Source: Diplonema papillatum (lineage: Eukaryota; Euglenozoa; Diplonemea; Diplonemida; Diplonemidae). From it: 64,000 bases of DNA. The position numbers and the translations under genes are program-made. The stretch's first letter is position 1. Every line of letters begins with the position of its first letter. Positions 31,118-43,305 of the stretch are shown in pieces. Below the pieces are notes generated by a model. The model ran no database searches, had not been told where the DNA came from, and saw only the letters and a list, made by a program, of their open reading frames with translations. The DNA lies in assembly GCA_030068145.1 (NCBI GenBank), contig JAPJBO010000637.1, positions 62,001-126,000 on the forward strand, read 5' to 3'.

Positions 31118-32398
31118 TTTTTTTCACGGTTGGCAGATAATCACGATTATTACCTATTTTTAGATTTCCGAAATCCGCCCCAAATTATTAGATTTTATTA
31201 GAAATGATTAGATACTATTACCTGGTTCCTGAAATTATTAGATATTATTACCTGATTATTAGAAATTATTACCCATTATTAGATATTATTACCAGGTAAT
31301 AATCCATTATTACCTGACTTTCCCATGCATTCTCACAGCAAAAGTGCCCCTAGGAGTGGAAGGTGATCGTCACAGTGGGTGTTCGTGCGTCCAAACCATT
31401 CCTTTCACCCCGTTCGCAATTCCGTTTGTTGCTAAGTCGAAATGGAAGGATGCCAAAAGAGGTAGGAGAGGTTTGAGGCAAGATCCTGGCAGAGGACGAT
31501 GATGTGGCACGTGGGGTATGCGACCTCTACCCGCCAGAACCCGTATTCTTAGGGCAGAATGGGGGTCTAACTCATCTGGGAAACCTTCTTTTGAGCACGA
31601 ATCCCGTTCGCTGGGCATACAGTCCGTTGCATGTGGCCTTTGATGATCGGCATTCGCTGGAACCCGACCGAAGCAGACAATAAGATCCCGTGTCATTTCA
31701 CGTTCATCTGCACGCGGAATGTACGGCCTGCTTGTGATCTTCTGCCGGTTCTTCGGACTGTCTTCTGCAAGCACCATAGTCACGTCCTGCCTTTTTCACC
31801 GCGGCTTACCCACAACCGCTTTGATGAAGCGCTGGGACTTGCGGTGATTAAGTACATTATGGGGCGACATTAATACAATACCATTGCTTAAAAACACCAT
31901 GGGCCGTTTGCACTGCCAGGCCACCCAGTCTCTTGCCTGGCATGGATTCTGGTGTTGTTTTCGTGTTTCTTCTTCTTTGCGTTCGTCGCCATTGAGCATC
32001 GTCCGGGACCGTGATGTTTTCTGGGCGGGCGCCGGGTTTTCGCTCACAAACTCGCAGATTTTGAACTCGCATGTGAGTTTTGGGCTGAGTGCATAATCTG
32101 AGATTGGAGGAACAATCTGCAGATCTTCACCGAAACTTAAACGGCGAAAGCTGAATCTGAGATTTTCACCGAGAGCTAAATCAGATATTTTCACTGAGTA
32201 CAAGTCTGAGATTTGGGTGTAGCTACTTTGATTTCTGGGTTCCCTCCATTTTCGCGGCTTCATTGCCAAGATCCTAGTCCGACTGAGTAGTCTTTCCCGG
32301 ATCCTCCCACATCCTGGGGACTCTCTACAGGCGATTATTAGATTATTAGAAATTATTAGATTTTATTAGAAATTATTAGAAATTATTACCAGGTAATA
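31118..32398. other. No gene; AT-rich repeat blocks
   Basis: ATTATTAGAAATTATTACC-type repeats occupy 31135-31315 and 32333-32397. Between them lies DNA without a supported frame, with loose repeats of TCTGAGATTTTCACCGAG near 32095-32215. Confidence 0.6.
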
Positions 32399-34273
32399 TG
32401 AGCCAATTCACCTACCCCCCCTGAAAGCGACTTGAGCTCGATTACACTCGATTACGCGTCGATTACACTCGATTACACTCGATTACGATCGATTACAATC
32501 GATCAACTTTTGGTGAATTGGGGGGGTACTGTAACAATTGATTAAACACACAGCACTCAGCCAATCCTGATTAGCTGATGCAACGTGTCTATTATCGAGC
32601 CTTCTTCTGGGGCTAAAGATGCTGATAGCACGATCATCGAATATCGAACAAAAAGAAGCATATTCGTCTGAAAAAAAGATGTAGCCAGGCAGTGCAGCAG
32701 GGGACGAGGAAGTTCGGACTGACTTGTGGAAGCAGGTTGTCGAGTGCATAGGGGCTCGGGTACCATTTTCCCGTATTAGCAACCTTTGCAATTTAGCGCA
32801 GCTAATACTCGAGCCTTTTGGCATTCCCTGCGGGGCAGTTCCAGGCGATATGGCTGTTCGACAAGCGCTTGGCAGACACCCTGTCCTCGAAGATGTCAAG
32901 TTTCTGTTTGTGGGTTCGATCTCCCTGGCGATAACAAGGCGGTTGAAGACGGAGGCTAATCTCACCTTTAGGCGCATGCCATTGTCAGACGCTACCGTCT
33001 GGCATTGCGCAATTCGTGCCATAGTCGTTGGGGGTATTGGCAAGGGGGTTCAGTGGACACTCATCTGTTGGCTCCTCGTTACTGCCCACGTAGGTTCCGG
33101 GAGGTCTGCTTGGCTGCACGCGGCTTGTGGTGTTGCTTCGTTCTTGAACTTTTTCTTCGGCTTCATGCGGTTCATCGTCCCGGCCTGCCCCTGGTACACG
33201 ACTCGTCTCGTCTCCGTAGCTCGTCTATCCTGCTTCACTTCGTGCTTCCATCGAGCCTACTTGCGCTGTCACATTCCGATGGGTAGTGCGTCTGCGGGAG
33301 GAACCTGGCTGACACACCCTGTCCCTGCGGCCTTCATCGCTGTCTGCTCTCGTGCGGCCACTGTGGGGCATGATTCCGCCTCGGATCCTCGGTTGTGCTC
33401 CTTAGCTGGATCGCTAGCTCGATAAGAAGAGCTGGTGTGTGGGCACAAGCGAATGTGGTTGCGGTTGCGGGCCGGCCGGCGTGACTGCGAGCAGACAGGC
33501 TGCATGCGCGTGGGCCCAATCGCGCCATTCACGCGGTACTCCAAGGCCTAATCGGGCCGGGCCGGCACATACAGATTGCGACCGGGGCCAGCGTCGCACC
33601 TCGGTCTCGTCCCTTACAGCCGGAGCACGTGGCTCTCCCCAAGCCTCTGGGAAGGTGGCGGAGCTGGGAAGACGCGAGAGAAAACCAAAGTAGCGGCGGC
33701 CGACCTCTGTCTGCAAGCACGTCTCTGGCAGGGCAGTCGGCACCAAACGGAGCACAGTACCTCTTCCAAAGCAGTCGGCTGAAGCGGAGCACAGTCAATG
33801 GGCATTCAGAGAGTGCAAAGCATGTCTCTTGTAGGGCAGTGGGCAGCGGGCTTTGACTTGTTTTGATGTGCTCTCGGGAAAGGTCAGCGCGGTAGCGATG
33901 ACCAGGAGATCACATACAGATGGGAGGCCCTGGGACTAAGGCGTGACTACCCCCCCCAGGGCGCCACCCCGAATCTAGCCTGGCTCCACCACGGTGAAGG
34001 CCCACACCTGCGGTTTCCGTCCCTCGTATGCTTGTGCCTGGCACTTCTTGGGCCAGACAGTGGTCGACATGGTCGCTCATGGGCCAGCCAGGGGTCCACC
34101 AGTGGTCGAACCCAAAATTCTAGTGTCAATTTCGATCACACTCTACAACGCTCGACTACACTCTACTACACTCTACTACACTGCGATGCAGATTATCGCC
34201 ACAGATTCTTTGCATTCTAATCCAAACTACTACACTCGATTACGCTCGATCAGGGGGTAGGTGAATTGGCTCA
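32399..34273. mobile_element. 1.87-kb TIR element
   Basis: The 5' terminus TGAGCCAATTCACCTACCCC and the 3' terminus GGGGTAGGTGAATTGGCTCA are reverse complements. ATA flanks both sides. Inside each end are direct CGATTACACT-type repeats (32436-32500 and 34120-34250). The minus-strand frame 32483-33043 contains PGYIFFSDEYASF, which resembles the FSDE strand of Tc1/mariner transposases. Too little is intact to assign it, and an ATA duplication would not be typical of mariner. Dispersed repeat R1 (33872-33961) lies within. Confidence 0.6.
33872..33961. repeat. Dispersed repeat R1, copy b
   Basis: Matches 191-270: TCTCGGGAAAGGTCAG, GGGAGGCCCTGGGACT and GGCGTGACTACCCCCC. It lies within the 32399-34273 TIR element. 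Confidence 0.6.
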
Positions 34274-34279
34274 ATACTC

Positions 34280-35020
34280 GGGTAATATTGACAAAGCCAC
34301 TACACCCGAAGTGACGGTGTCGACGTCCGCCTTTGGGGGTTTCAACATCAGACCGCCGCAGAAGCCGCGAGAGCAACCATCCTTGCACAAGGTGGAGGAA
34401 AGCAGAAGTTGAAGCTCACCATACTCTGCGGGTAGCTGGCGCTTATTCTCGCCGATGGAAATGCCACCGACCAGCCGTCAGTAGGCTCTCACACGGTGGT
34501 TCGGTAGGACCGTGACATCGCAATTGGGCATGTCAGAAGAGAGATACAAGATTGACGGACACCCGCACAATTGACAGTCCTCTGGGACACTGCTTTATTG
34601 TTCGCAGCGTACCCAGCGAACCGCGATCTCGAGTTCAAACCCGAGTGTTTTTTCTCCTGTGGCATCGACTATTATCTGCAGCCTCCGACTATGGAAGGTT
34701 TTTGTCGAAACGCACCCCGTGCGACGTTCAGGACTGTTGAACTCTAGACTGCCACCGCAACCCCTCGGACACATCAAGTTCATCATCACACTCACCTTTG
34801 AGCTCATCGTCCAGGAATTCTACCAACAACGGGCACAAAAGTGCCAACAGCGGACCGGCCAGTAGTATAACCGGCACATATGGTGTGACATCCAGTAGCA
34901 GAAAGTCTTGTGGCAAAAGTTATTTTTTTTCTGAAAAGTTTTTTTTTGCGCGCGCGCGCGTAAATTTCTGTGGGCCGACGGACATGGGCCAAAAAAAAAA
35001 AAAACCGCCTACCCTAAATA
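34280..35020. other. No supported gene
   Basis: Single-copy DNA without domain-bearing frames. A (GC)n run (GCGCGCGCGCGCG) lies at 34949-34962, and long T-runs and A-runs occur at 34921-35005. Confidence 0.4.
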
Positions 35021-35022
35021 TT

Positions 35023-36104
35023 TTTCTGTTTCCGATAAGTATTGATCACTTTGACAGTCGGTTCACCTACTTCGTAGGTACGTGGACGACCGCGACGAAG
35101 CCAAATACGATCGGTTTTCTATCTAGTTTCGGGTCGAAAGCCTCCCAAGCAAAGGCTGTTCAATTTTCAACACCAGATACGCAAACCTTGTCGAATGCAG
35201 CACACGGGTATCCATCAAGCGAGTTGTAGTATGGCTAAAGGTAAAGTGGTGGCATCTAACTATCTGGTTGCATTGAGCAGTATCCGGATCTGAAAGCTGA
35301 AGACTTTGTACCACTTCACCGCGACAAAGGTCATGAACCGGGTTCGGCTTGCACTGCCGTTGCAGTAAAACTGCGTCTTGCGCACGAGCGCGGAAATCCG
35401 CCACCCACCATTCGGCTCGATATTGCAAGAACACAACTGCAAAGCTTACTTCAAACGGATAGTGTTACAAAGGCGAACGAATCATGCGAGAACCTACGTA
35501 GGGGCCCCTCAACAGCTTTCGGAACGGCATAGAAAGTCAAGAAAAGGATAAGTTTGCACATTCTACTTCCGTCTGATCTGCATGTTCCCCAGTTCTACCC
35601 TCCGTTGATCTGTTGTGTGTATTCGCAACGACTTCATCCGGGTCCTATGCGGCTCCAATACGACAAAACTGCATGCGGTCCTGACCAGGTAACATCCTAC
35701 CTGAAAATGTCTAACCACGACTACGGATTTGGTGCCATCGAGGCAGCCATGGAGTGTAAGTATGCCAACGGGGCTTAGTAGTATCGGGGCTCGTGCATAC
35801 TAGTTCCCGTAAAATATTTGTTTCCTTGACCTGTGCCATGTCGGACGGTAGGTTTTCCGCGTCAGCCTCATTTCAATCCTGGAGACAAAAGCACTCACAC
35901 AATAAAGACTAGCCCATTTCACGGGCCAAAACTGCCTTTGTTGCAGAAATCGGCAACAAAGGCAAGCGATGACAGAACAGCGCACACGAAGACGACCGGC
36001 TCTGAAGAGACCCGCGCCGCAAGCTGCGCGAGCAGAGGTGCCAAGCAAACCAGGAAGGAAGGCGAGGAGATTCAGATGGCACAGCAGGACGTCCTTCCTC
36101 AAGG
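35023..36104 (+). repeat. Large direct duplication, copy a (retroelement 5' region)
   Basis: Over about 1.08 kb this matches 41672-42705 with only small indels, from GTTTCCGATAAGTATTGATC to GGCACAGCAGGACG. It includes the pre-coding region of the retroelement and its first 40 or so codons (MTEQRTRRRPALKRPAPQ). An AATAAAG text in the shared leader (about 35902 and 42511) precedes the coding start. Confidence 0.85.
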
Positions 36105-38638
36105 GCAGAAACGCGATCTTCCGAGTGGACGGTGAGTACGGCGCCTCGGCGGAACTTGAGGGCGGTGTTCCGCAAGGGTCTGTACTGGGACCAATACTGT
36201 TCCTGCTGTACATCGACGACCTCGGGGACGACCTGGCGAAGCTGAAGGACTCAACGGCCTCGCTCTTCGCCGACGACGTAGGCGTAGTAGCGACGGGCAA
36301 AACGATGGCGGAGATGGCGAAGAACGTGCGTCTGATAATACAGGCGATGGAAAAGTGGTCGGACGAGGCGCTGATGCAGCTATCGCACGCAAAGACGGAG
36401 GCGATACTGTTCAAGCGCCCCGGAAACCCTGACGCGTCGCCGCCGACGATAGAGTTCCCGGCAACCCGAGCGAACGTGGCGATCCGCGCGGACGCGTACA
36501 AAAGGAGAACGAGGAAGCACGGTCGCACGGCTCGTCGGCTGTTTGCACCACAGAGCCAACACCACGAAAAGCGAGTGACCGGACTGAACGGAAAGGCGGC
36601 TCGCACCCTGCAAGAGAGAACAATTGCGGAGGAGAGCATCGGAGAGGGCTCCGACCGGCTGACGATCTCCCTGGTGAGGGAACTCGAATGGAAGAAGACC
36701 GTCACCCTACTGGGTCTAACCTTCGACGAGGAACTGACATTCGACCAGCATGTCAGCCGAGTGACGGCGGGCGCGGCCAAACACGCGTGCGTTCTCAGGC
36801 TTGTATCCGGTGCGGCATGGGGTCATCGTACGAAGACGCTCCGCTCGCTATACTACACCTACGTACTCCCGAAGATGACGTACGCCCTGTCGGTATACGG
36901 CGCCTTTGCCAGACCGACGACCATGGCGAAGCTGGAGAGCCAGCACAAGGCCGGGCTTTGCGCCGTCACGGGATGCAGGCGCTCGGCATCCGTGGAGGCC
37001 GTTTCGATTGAGTCGCGAGTGCAGCCGATCTCGGTCTATGCCGATCTTCGACTTGCAACACTGTGCGAGAAGCTGGCGACCTACCCGCAGTGGCGGGACA
37101 CCCTGGTCCCCACAAACAAGCACGACACGATCGCCGTCAAATACGGACTCCTGAAGAGGCGCGCGCGGACGGAAGACGTCGACAGGCAGACCCGCAAGGC
37201 GAACCCGTTCGCGCCGTGGGAGCCACGGTGCCCCAAAGTGCACATCTCGGCAACACTGAGGAAGAAGTCGGAAGACGTGGAGGCGAACAGAAGGGTAGTG
37301 GAACGTGTGTTAGCCGCCCTGCCGACGCCGCTCTTGGTAACCTGGACCGATGGCTCTGTTGTTGAGGAAACCACAATGGAACCGGCGCTAACAGTCCTCA
37401 ACGGCACAACGGAACCGACACCCACGGAGACGAAATGGGGAGGAGCCGGGTTTGCCATCGAATCCGGAGAGAATTGGTCGATACGGAGAAGCGCGCAAGA
37501 CGATCTTCCCTGGTGGGCGACCAACAGCGGTCCGGCCGGCAAGTGGGCGACAAGCTACCGGGCGGAACAGGTGGCGATGCAGAGAGCCCTGCGCGTCCTC
37601 GTGGGCAGTCTGAGCAGGAGGAACGACAAAACCCTGTGGATACTGACTGACTCGAGCTCGCTCCTCCAGGACCTCGACCATGGACCACATCGCCAAGTCG
37701 ACCCAGCCAACATCGAGATCTGGCAGCTGCTGGGCAAGCTCGCCGATCGTGGGTACACCATCCACCTCCAGTTCGTCTACAGCCACTGTGGACTGGCCGG
37801 GAACGACGAAGCGGATACCCGGGCGAAGACCGGCGCCAGCTCGCCAGGAGAAAGGGGACCCCGTCCCCCGCTCACGCGATCGACGGCGGCGGCCAGGCAC
37901 AAGAGCTATGTGCAGAAGAGGTGGTCGGCAGGCGTGCTGAAGGCCCACCCGGAGTTGGGCTCCCACTACGACGGGAAACTCGCACACGCGCAGATCGTCA
38001 ACGGGAGGAAACTCCCGAAAATTGATCACCTCACGCGACGGGCCGAGCGTGAGATCAGGCAGATCCGCACGGGCCAGCACCGCCTCCTTCGCAATTGGTG
38101 CCGGGAGGACTACGACGCGTTAGCGAAGTCCGAACGGAGCTCGAATCGTCCCTGCCCGCATTGCGGAGAGGTAGCCGAGTGCCCGGTCTCGCACCTTTTC
38201 TTGGACTGCGGCCATGAGGGGACGCAAGGGAAGCGTGACCTGATGTGGGAAGTGGCCTCCCCGTTACGGCGGGAGGGTGGCCAACCGGTGTGGATACCGA
38301 GACACGAACAGCTGTGGAGATTGCTGTTCGAACCCGACCACACCCGACGAGTAGCCCACCGAATCCCGCCCGCCCGCCACGAGAACCGCGACACAAACAC
38401 GCGAACTCGAGGCCAGCGGATTTGCACGCCCGTAATCGGACTCGGCCCCGTTTCAACCACCGCATACCGGGCCCCGCCTCGTCCGTCGGAGGGACAACCC
38501 CCCCGGCCCACGAGAGCGCGTCCGAGGAACAGTCACGACCGTGACCGCGAGACGGCCGACCCCCGACGTCGAAGCAACCTCGAAGAGCGACGAAACGAAG
38601 GCAAAGCGAAGCGAAGTACAAATGGAGAACGAGAGTAG
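35969..38638 (+). mobile_element. Internally deleted non-LTR retrotransposon, RT-RNase H
   Basis: One 889-codon frame from ATG to TAG. Codons 1-40 are the element's basic N-terminal leader. At about 36104 it jumps to the middle of a reverse transcriptase (SFLKGRNAIFRVDGEYGA). It keeps the GGVPQGSVLGPILF and FADDVG motifs but lacks the apurinic-type endonuclease and RT motif A. An RNase H domain follows (TWTDGS, YRAEQVAMQRAL, LTDSSSLL, GNDEAD), with all four acidic positions present. Further on are RRAEREIRQIRTGQHRLLRN and a zinc knuckle, CPHCGEVAECPVSHLFLDC. The order RT-RNase H-CCHC fits the I/ingi group. Copy 42579 has an extra G early on and no deletion at the joint, so the 36104 junction is derived. 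The element is unable to retrotranspose by itself, yet remains open for 2.67 kb. Confidence 0.8.
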
Positions 38639-38639
38639 G

Positions 38640-39067
38640 AAGCTAGAGAATTCTACTCCGGCACCTTGCACTTGACACTTTGAACCAAGAAAGTAGAAAG
38701 AGGAGCAGAGGCATTACTAGCGAAAAGCGAATTGATTTGCCCAGTACGTATAGGTGCCTCAAGCATCGCAAGCAAAACTGAGGTCCGATGCTCACCCGAG
38801 AAGGTACGGCTCGGAGGAGACAGCATTGAAACATGAAAAGCTGCGCGCCCTGACCACGCCCTCGGACTTGGAGTAGGACCTCAAACTTTTACGTGAACCG
38901 AAAACCGTTAACGGAAAGAGAACCAATTTACGTAAACCGAAAACCATTACCAGAAAGCGAACCCAATAACGAGAACCAAGAACCGAAGCCAGAAGGAAAA
39001 ACAATTAACGTGAAACAAAAAACCGATAAACGAACAAGTAGTAGTCATCACTCCATCACAAACAACA
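38640..39067. other. Retroelement 3' flank with A/C-rich repeats
   Basis: After the RT-RNase H stop there is no gene. 38893-39025 consists of loose copies of AACCGAAAACCGTTAACGGA and GAAAGCGAACC. Confidence 0.5.
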
Positions 39068-39178
39068 CAACGGAGTAAATGGTGGCACAAAGAACCACTG
39101 TACGCTTGCCCGTTAGAGACCGTCTTGCCTCGTCTTGCCCGGGCTTCGTTCCGCCCTACAGAACAGAACAGAAAAAAC
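39068..39178 (+). mobile_element. 3' half of the SINE also seen at 63.3 kb
   Basis: Shares CAACGGAGTAAA, a GAACC-x-CTGTAC block, CCGTCTTGCCTCG and GTTCCGCC, then a (CAGAA)n tail (ACAGAACAGAACAGAA), with 63473-63596. The tRNA-like 5' half is absent. This is typical of a 5'-truncated SINE. Confidence 0.6.
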
Positions 39179-39570
39179 GGATTGCGATGCCGCTCGCGTT
39201 GGACACTAATCTGTTTCAGCCGCGGAGATTGTCAACATCGTCGAAGGCGTTCGCTGAGTCTTAGGGCTTGGCTGCAAATGACCGTGTCCCCGCAAGTCGG
39301 CGCAACCGTTCGTTTGAAAGAGTCGCCGCTGTGACGTCGTGGAGAGCGCGCCGGATGCCGCCTATTGCTTTGTGAATTACATCGTTACCTGTAAGCTTCT
39401 CTAGTGCAGTCAACACCTGAGTTAATGCTCAGGTCGCCGGCCTTACCTGAAGCAAGGTCAGACAGTGTAGGCTTAGACCTATTCTGTAGCCTGTTACGCT
39501 AATGCCTTGACAACTTGCTGTTCGAGCCCTTATCACTGGGACTTGTGCACTGACTACTGGGGGGGGCCAA

Positions 39571-40555
39571 TTACAATTGAGTTCAATTGTAATATAACGA
39601 TACACGGCGTGGAATTGGGGGGTCCCAGACCCCCCCCAAAAAACACTAGTGTACTACAATTGAAGTGCAGCTTGCCTGTTAGAAACACGTTGTTGTCGGG
39701 ACTAAATGACAGTACAATGCAACTCCGAGCAAAAACTGAAGGGAAAACCTTCACGCAACAAGCGAAAGGTTCGAGCCCGCAGTTCGGACTCCGAGCCCTG
39801 ATTTCTCGTGCACCGGGTCGGAAATACCGCATGCCGTGGGTGTTTCCACCAACACCTGGCAAGACTCCTGCCAAGACTCTTGGGAAGAGAGTACCCTAAC
39901 TTGGGCCTAAGGTTCACTTTCTGGGGCGGTTGCTCAAAATCAGAGTTTCCAACAGCATGGCGACCGCAGTCCGACGAACTTACTGCTTTCTCTTTTTGAC
40001 AGAGAGCGCTGGCGGCAGACGGGTACCACCGATAAATCTGGGGATAACAAGATGTCCCATCCGATGGGCCATCGCCCCCATGCCGGGCCACGGTCACGAT
40101 TGGCAGTGTCTCCGGCTCAGCACCGGCGGCTGGCTCAGCAGCTCCGGAGCCACCGCCACACTGCGATTGCCGGCCCATTGCCATGTTTTGTGTCATGATC
40201 CCCGCACACACAGCCAGCTCCAAGACTTTGGCACGAGCTACGGCACCAGCGACATCATCATGATCATGCTCAAAACCTTTGGAAGACCCGGGTTCGGAAT
40301 GCACGCCAAAACCTCGTTTTAAGATTTCTTCTCCGCTTTGGAGGTCCAACATGACTTTTCCAAAAAAAAGCCGAAACGAAAACGGCCCTGAAACCGCCTC
40401 ACTGGCTGGCTCACACTCAACGGCAGTGCGAAAGTGTCAGCCGTACAGTAACATTACAATTCAATTGTATTATACGGTTGGGATGCGCCGATTCCCCGAA
40501 AAAAAAGTTCAATTGTATTATACGGTTCAATTGTATTATACGGTTCAATAGTAAT
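39571..40555. mobile_element. Possible element with imperfect AATTAC inverted ends
   Basis: The left end AATTACAATTGAGTTCAATT and the reverse complement of the right end (AATTACTATTGAACCGTATA) share imperfect inverted repeats. The right end carries three copies of GTTCAATTGTATTATACG. No coding region was recognised inside. The ends are tentative. Confidence 0.35.
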
Positions 40556-40557
40556 TA

Positions 40558-40846
40558 GCGAGTGCCCTGAGTTTTTTAACTGATTGCTCAGACACGGTTG
40601 TAGGGGCCTTCTCCCGGTGACGGATTCGCCTGTGCTCTAGTAGCACGGGTGGTCCTGGCTGTGACGAGCTACGAACAGCCGCCTGACAAACCAGACTCAC
40701 ACCGCAGTCCTGTCTGCAGACACTCAGGTTCCACGCTGATGATGGTCCGCCTAATGTGTCCGTGGCTTAAAGGACCGAAACACGGCGCAGACGGGACCAG
40801 TGCGGTGTTGAGCACATACCCATTCCAAGCACGTTCTTGCAATCCC
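40558..40846 (+). repeat. 289-bp direct repeat, copy a
   Basis: Nearly identical to 41058-41346 (about 2 differences seen), exactly 500 bp apart, from GCGAGTGCCCTGAGTTTTTT to CCAAGCACGTTCTTGCAA. Divergence is abrupt after TTGCAA. No coding support beyond an open frame present in both. Confidence 0.9.
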
Positions 40847-41057
40847 CCCATTCCAGTAGGGTACTTCGCGTAACGCGACTTGCTGCCCTCAGCACGCAGG
40901 ATTACTTCCTCGCACTCTTTTCCTTTTGGTACTTCAACCATTGGTGCTGCACACGGCAACCCCATGTCCACTGTGCTCTGCGGAGTTTACTTCGCAGATT
41001 GCCACCGTAAAAAGAAGACAAGTCAGTGCTGCCTAGCGAGTCGCAGTCACAATCAGG

Positions 41058-41346
41058 GCGAGTGCCCTGAGTTTTTTAACTGATTGCTCAGACACGGTTG
41101 TAGGGGCCTTCTCCCCGTGACGGATTCGCCTGTGCTCTAGTAGCACGGGTGGTCCTGGCTGTGACGAGCTACGAACAGCCGCCTGACAAACCAGACTCAC
41201 ACCGCAGTCCTGTCTGCAGACACTCAGGTTCCACGCTGATGATGGTCCGCCTTATGTGTCCGTGGCTTAAAGGACCGAAACACGGCGCAGACGGGACCAG
41301 TGCGGTGTTGAGCACATACCCATTCCAAGCACGTTCTTGCAAACCC
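41058..41346 (+). repeat. 289-bp direct repeat, copy b
   Basis: Second copy of 40558-40846. Its right side meets a run of C and then the left terminal region of the TIR element at about 41450. Confidence 0.9.
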
Positions 41347-41449
41347 CCCCCCCCTCAGGCTATTTTCACTGTGGAGGGGGGAGACGCTACCTGTCACACT
41401 CTAAGGTGGTCACCACGGTGGGCGGTCAGAAAAAAAAATTTTTTTTTTC

Positions 41450-43305
41450 GGAGAAAACCATAAGGGAAGCACTTAAGTCGGGAAAATATTTATCGGAAAC
41501 TGTTTCCGATAAATATTTTTTTTTGTTTCCGATAAATATTTTTTTTGTTTCCGATAAATATTTTCTTGTTTCCGATAAATATTTTTTTGTTTCCGATAAA
41601 TATTTTTCTGTTTCCGATATATATTTTTTTGTTTCCGATAAATATTTTTTGTTTCCGATAAATATTTTTCTGTTTCCGATAAGTATTGATCACTTTGACA
41701 GTAGGTTCACCTACTTCGTCCCGTGGACGACCGCGACGAAGCCAAATACGATCGTTTTTCTATCTAGTTTTGGGTCGAAAGCCTCCCCAGCAAAGGCTGT
41801 TCAATTTTCAACGCCAGATACGCAAACCTTTTCGAATGCAGCACACGGGTATCCATCAAGTGACATCTAACTATCTGGTTGCATTGAGCAGTATCCGGAT
41901 CTGAAAGCTGAAGACTTTGTACCACTTCACCGCGACAAAGGTCACGAACCGGGTTCGGCTTACACTGCAGTTGCAGTAAAACTGCGTCTTGCGCACGAGC
42001 GCGGAAATCCGCCACCCACCATTCGGCTAGATATTGCAAGAACACAACTGCAAAGCTTACTACAAACGGATAGTGTTACAAAGGCGAACGAATCATGCGA
42101 GAACCTACGTAGGGGCCCCTCAACAGCTTTCAGAACGGCAAGTCAAGAAAAGGATAAGTTTGCACATTCTACTTCCGTCTGATCTGCATGTTCCCCAGTT
42201 CTACCCTTCGTTGATCTGTTGTGTGTATTCGCAACGACTTCAGGGTCCTATGCGGCCCCAATACGACAAAACTGCATGCGGTCCTGACCAGGTAACAATC
42301 CTCCTACCTGAAAATGTCTAACCACGACTACGGATTTGGTGCCATCGAGGCAGCCATGGAGTGTAAGTATGTAACGGGGCTTAGTAGTATCGGGGCTGCC
42401 GTGCATACTAGTTCCCGTAAAATATTTGTTTCCCTTGACTTGTGCCATGTCGGACGGTAGGATTTTCCGCGTCAGCCTCATTTCAATCCTGGAGACAAAA
42501 GCACTCACACAATAAAGAGTAGCCCATTTCACGGGCCAAAACTGCCTTTGTTGCAGAAATCAGCAACAAAGGCAAGCGATGACAGAACAGCGCACACGAA
42601 GACGACCGGCTCTGAAGAGACCCGCGCCGCAAGCTGCGCGAGCAGAGGGTGCCAAGCAAACCAGGAAGGAAGGCGAGGAGATTCAGATGGCACAGCAGGA
42701 CGCCCGCGAGGGATCACCGAGGTCGAAAGACAGAAAAGGGAAAGCAGGCGTGGCCAGCTTGAAAAGCTGCAAGCGCGGAGAAGGCACAGGTACAGAGCAG
42801 TCCACATGCAGACGAGCAGCGAAGCGGCCCACATAACAGAGGTATCACACTGGCTCCGGATTACTTAGGGTCCTCGCAAAATCCAATGAAATTGCTTGCC
42901 CAATGGGACTCCCCTTGGGCACATTTCGCACTGGGGACTAGTCCCCAGGAACCCGTATCAAAAATATTTATCGGAAACAAAAAATATTTATCGGAAACAA
43001 AAAATATTTATCGGAAACAAAAAAATATTTATCGGAAACAAAAAAATATTTATCGGAAACAAAAAAAATATTTATCGGAAACAGAAAAATATTTATCGGA
43101 AACAAAAAAATATTTATCGGAAACAGAAAAATATTTATCGGAAACAAAAAATATTTATCGGAAACAAAAAAAATATTTATCGGAAACAAAAAAAAATATT
43201 TATCGGAAACAAAAAATATTTATCGGAAACAAAAAAATATTTATCGGAAACGTTCCGATAAATATTTTCCCCACTTAAGTGCTTCCGATATGGTTTTGTC
43301 TCTTT
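41450..43305. mobile_element. 1.85-kb element with TIRs and inverted subterminal arrays
   Basis: The left end has AAAACCATA, then GGAAGCACTTAAGT, then GGGAAAATATTTATCGGAA; the right end is the reverse complement (TTCCGATAAATATTTTCCCC, ACTTAAGTGCTTCC, TATGGTTTT). Inside the left TIR are about nine units of TTTCCGATAAATATTTTT (41497-41685); inside the right TIR are about 14 units in the opposite orientation (42957-43250). Between them sits the duplicated retroelement 5' region (41672-42705). The target duplication is not clear. Confidence 0.7.
41672..42840 (+). repeat. Large direct duplication, copy b (retroelement 5' region)
   Basis: Second copy of 35023-36104, then 135 bp more of the retroelement coding leader (MTEQRTRRRP at 42579, with AQQDAREG further on in a shifted frame). 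That leader resembles 12054-12200. It shows what followed the leader before the deletion in copy a. It has no reverse transcriptase. Confidence 0.8.

Noticed and set aside
35554..35778. Exon-like frame with LPSDLHVPQFYPPLICCVYS, considered as PFAS continuation
   Set aside because: The same sequence occurs in the duplicate at 42160-42380, so it belongs to the retroelement 5' region; it shows no PFAS similarity.
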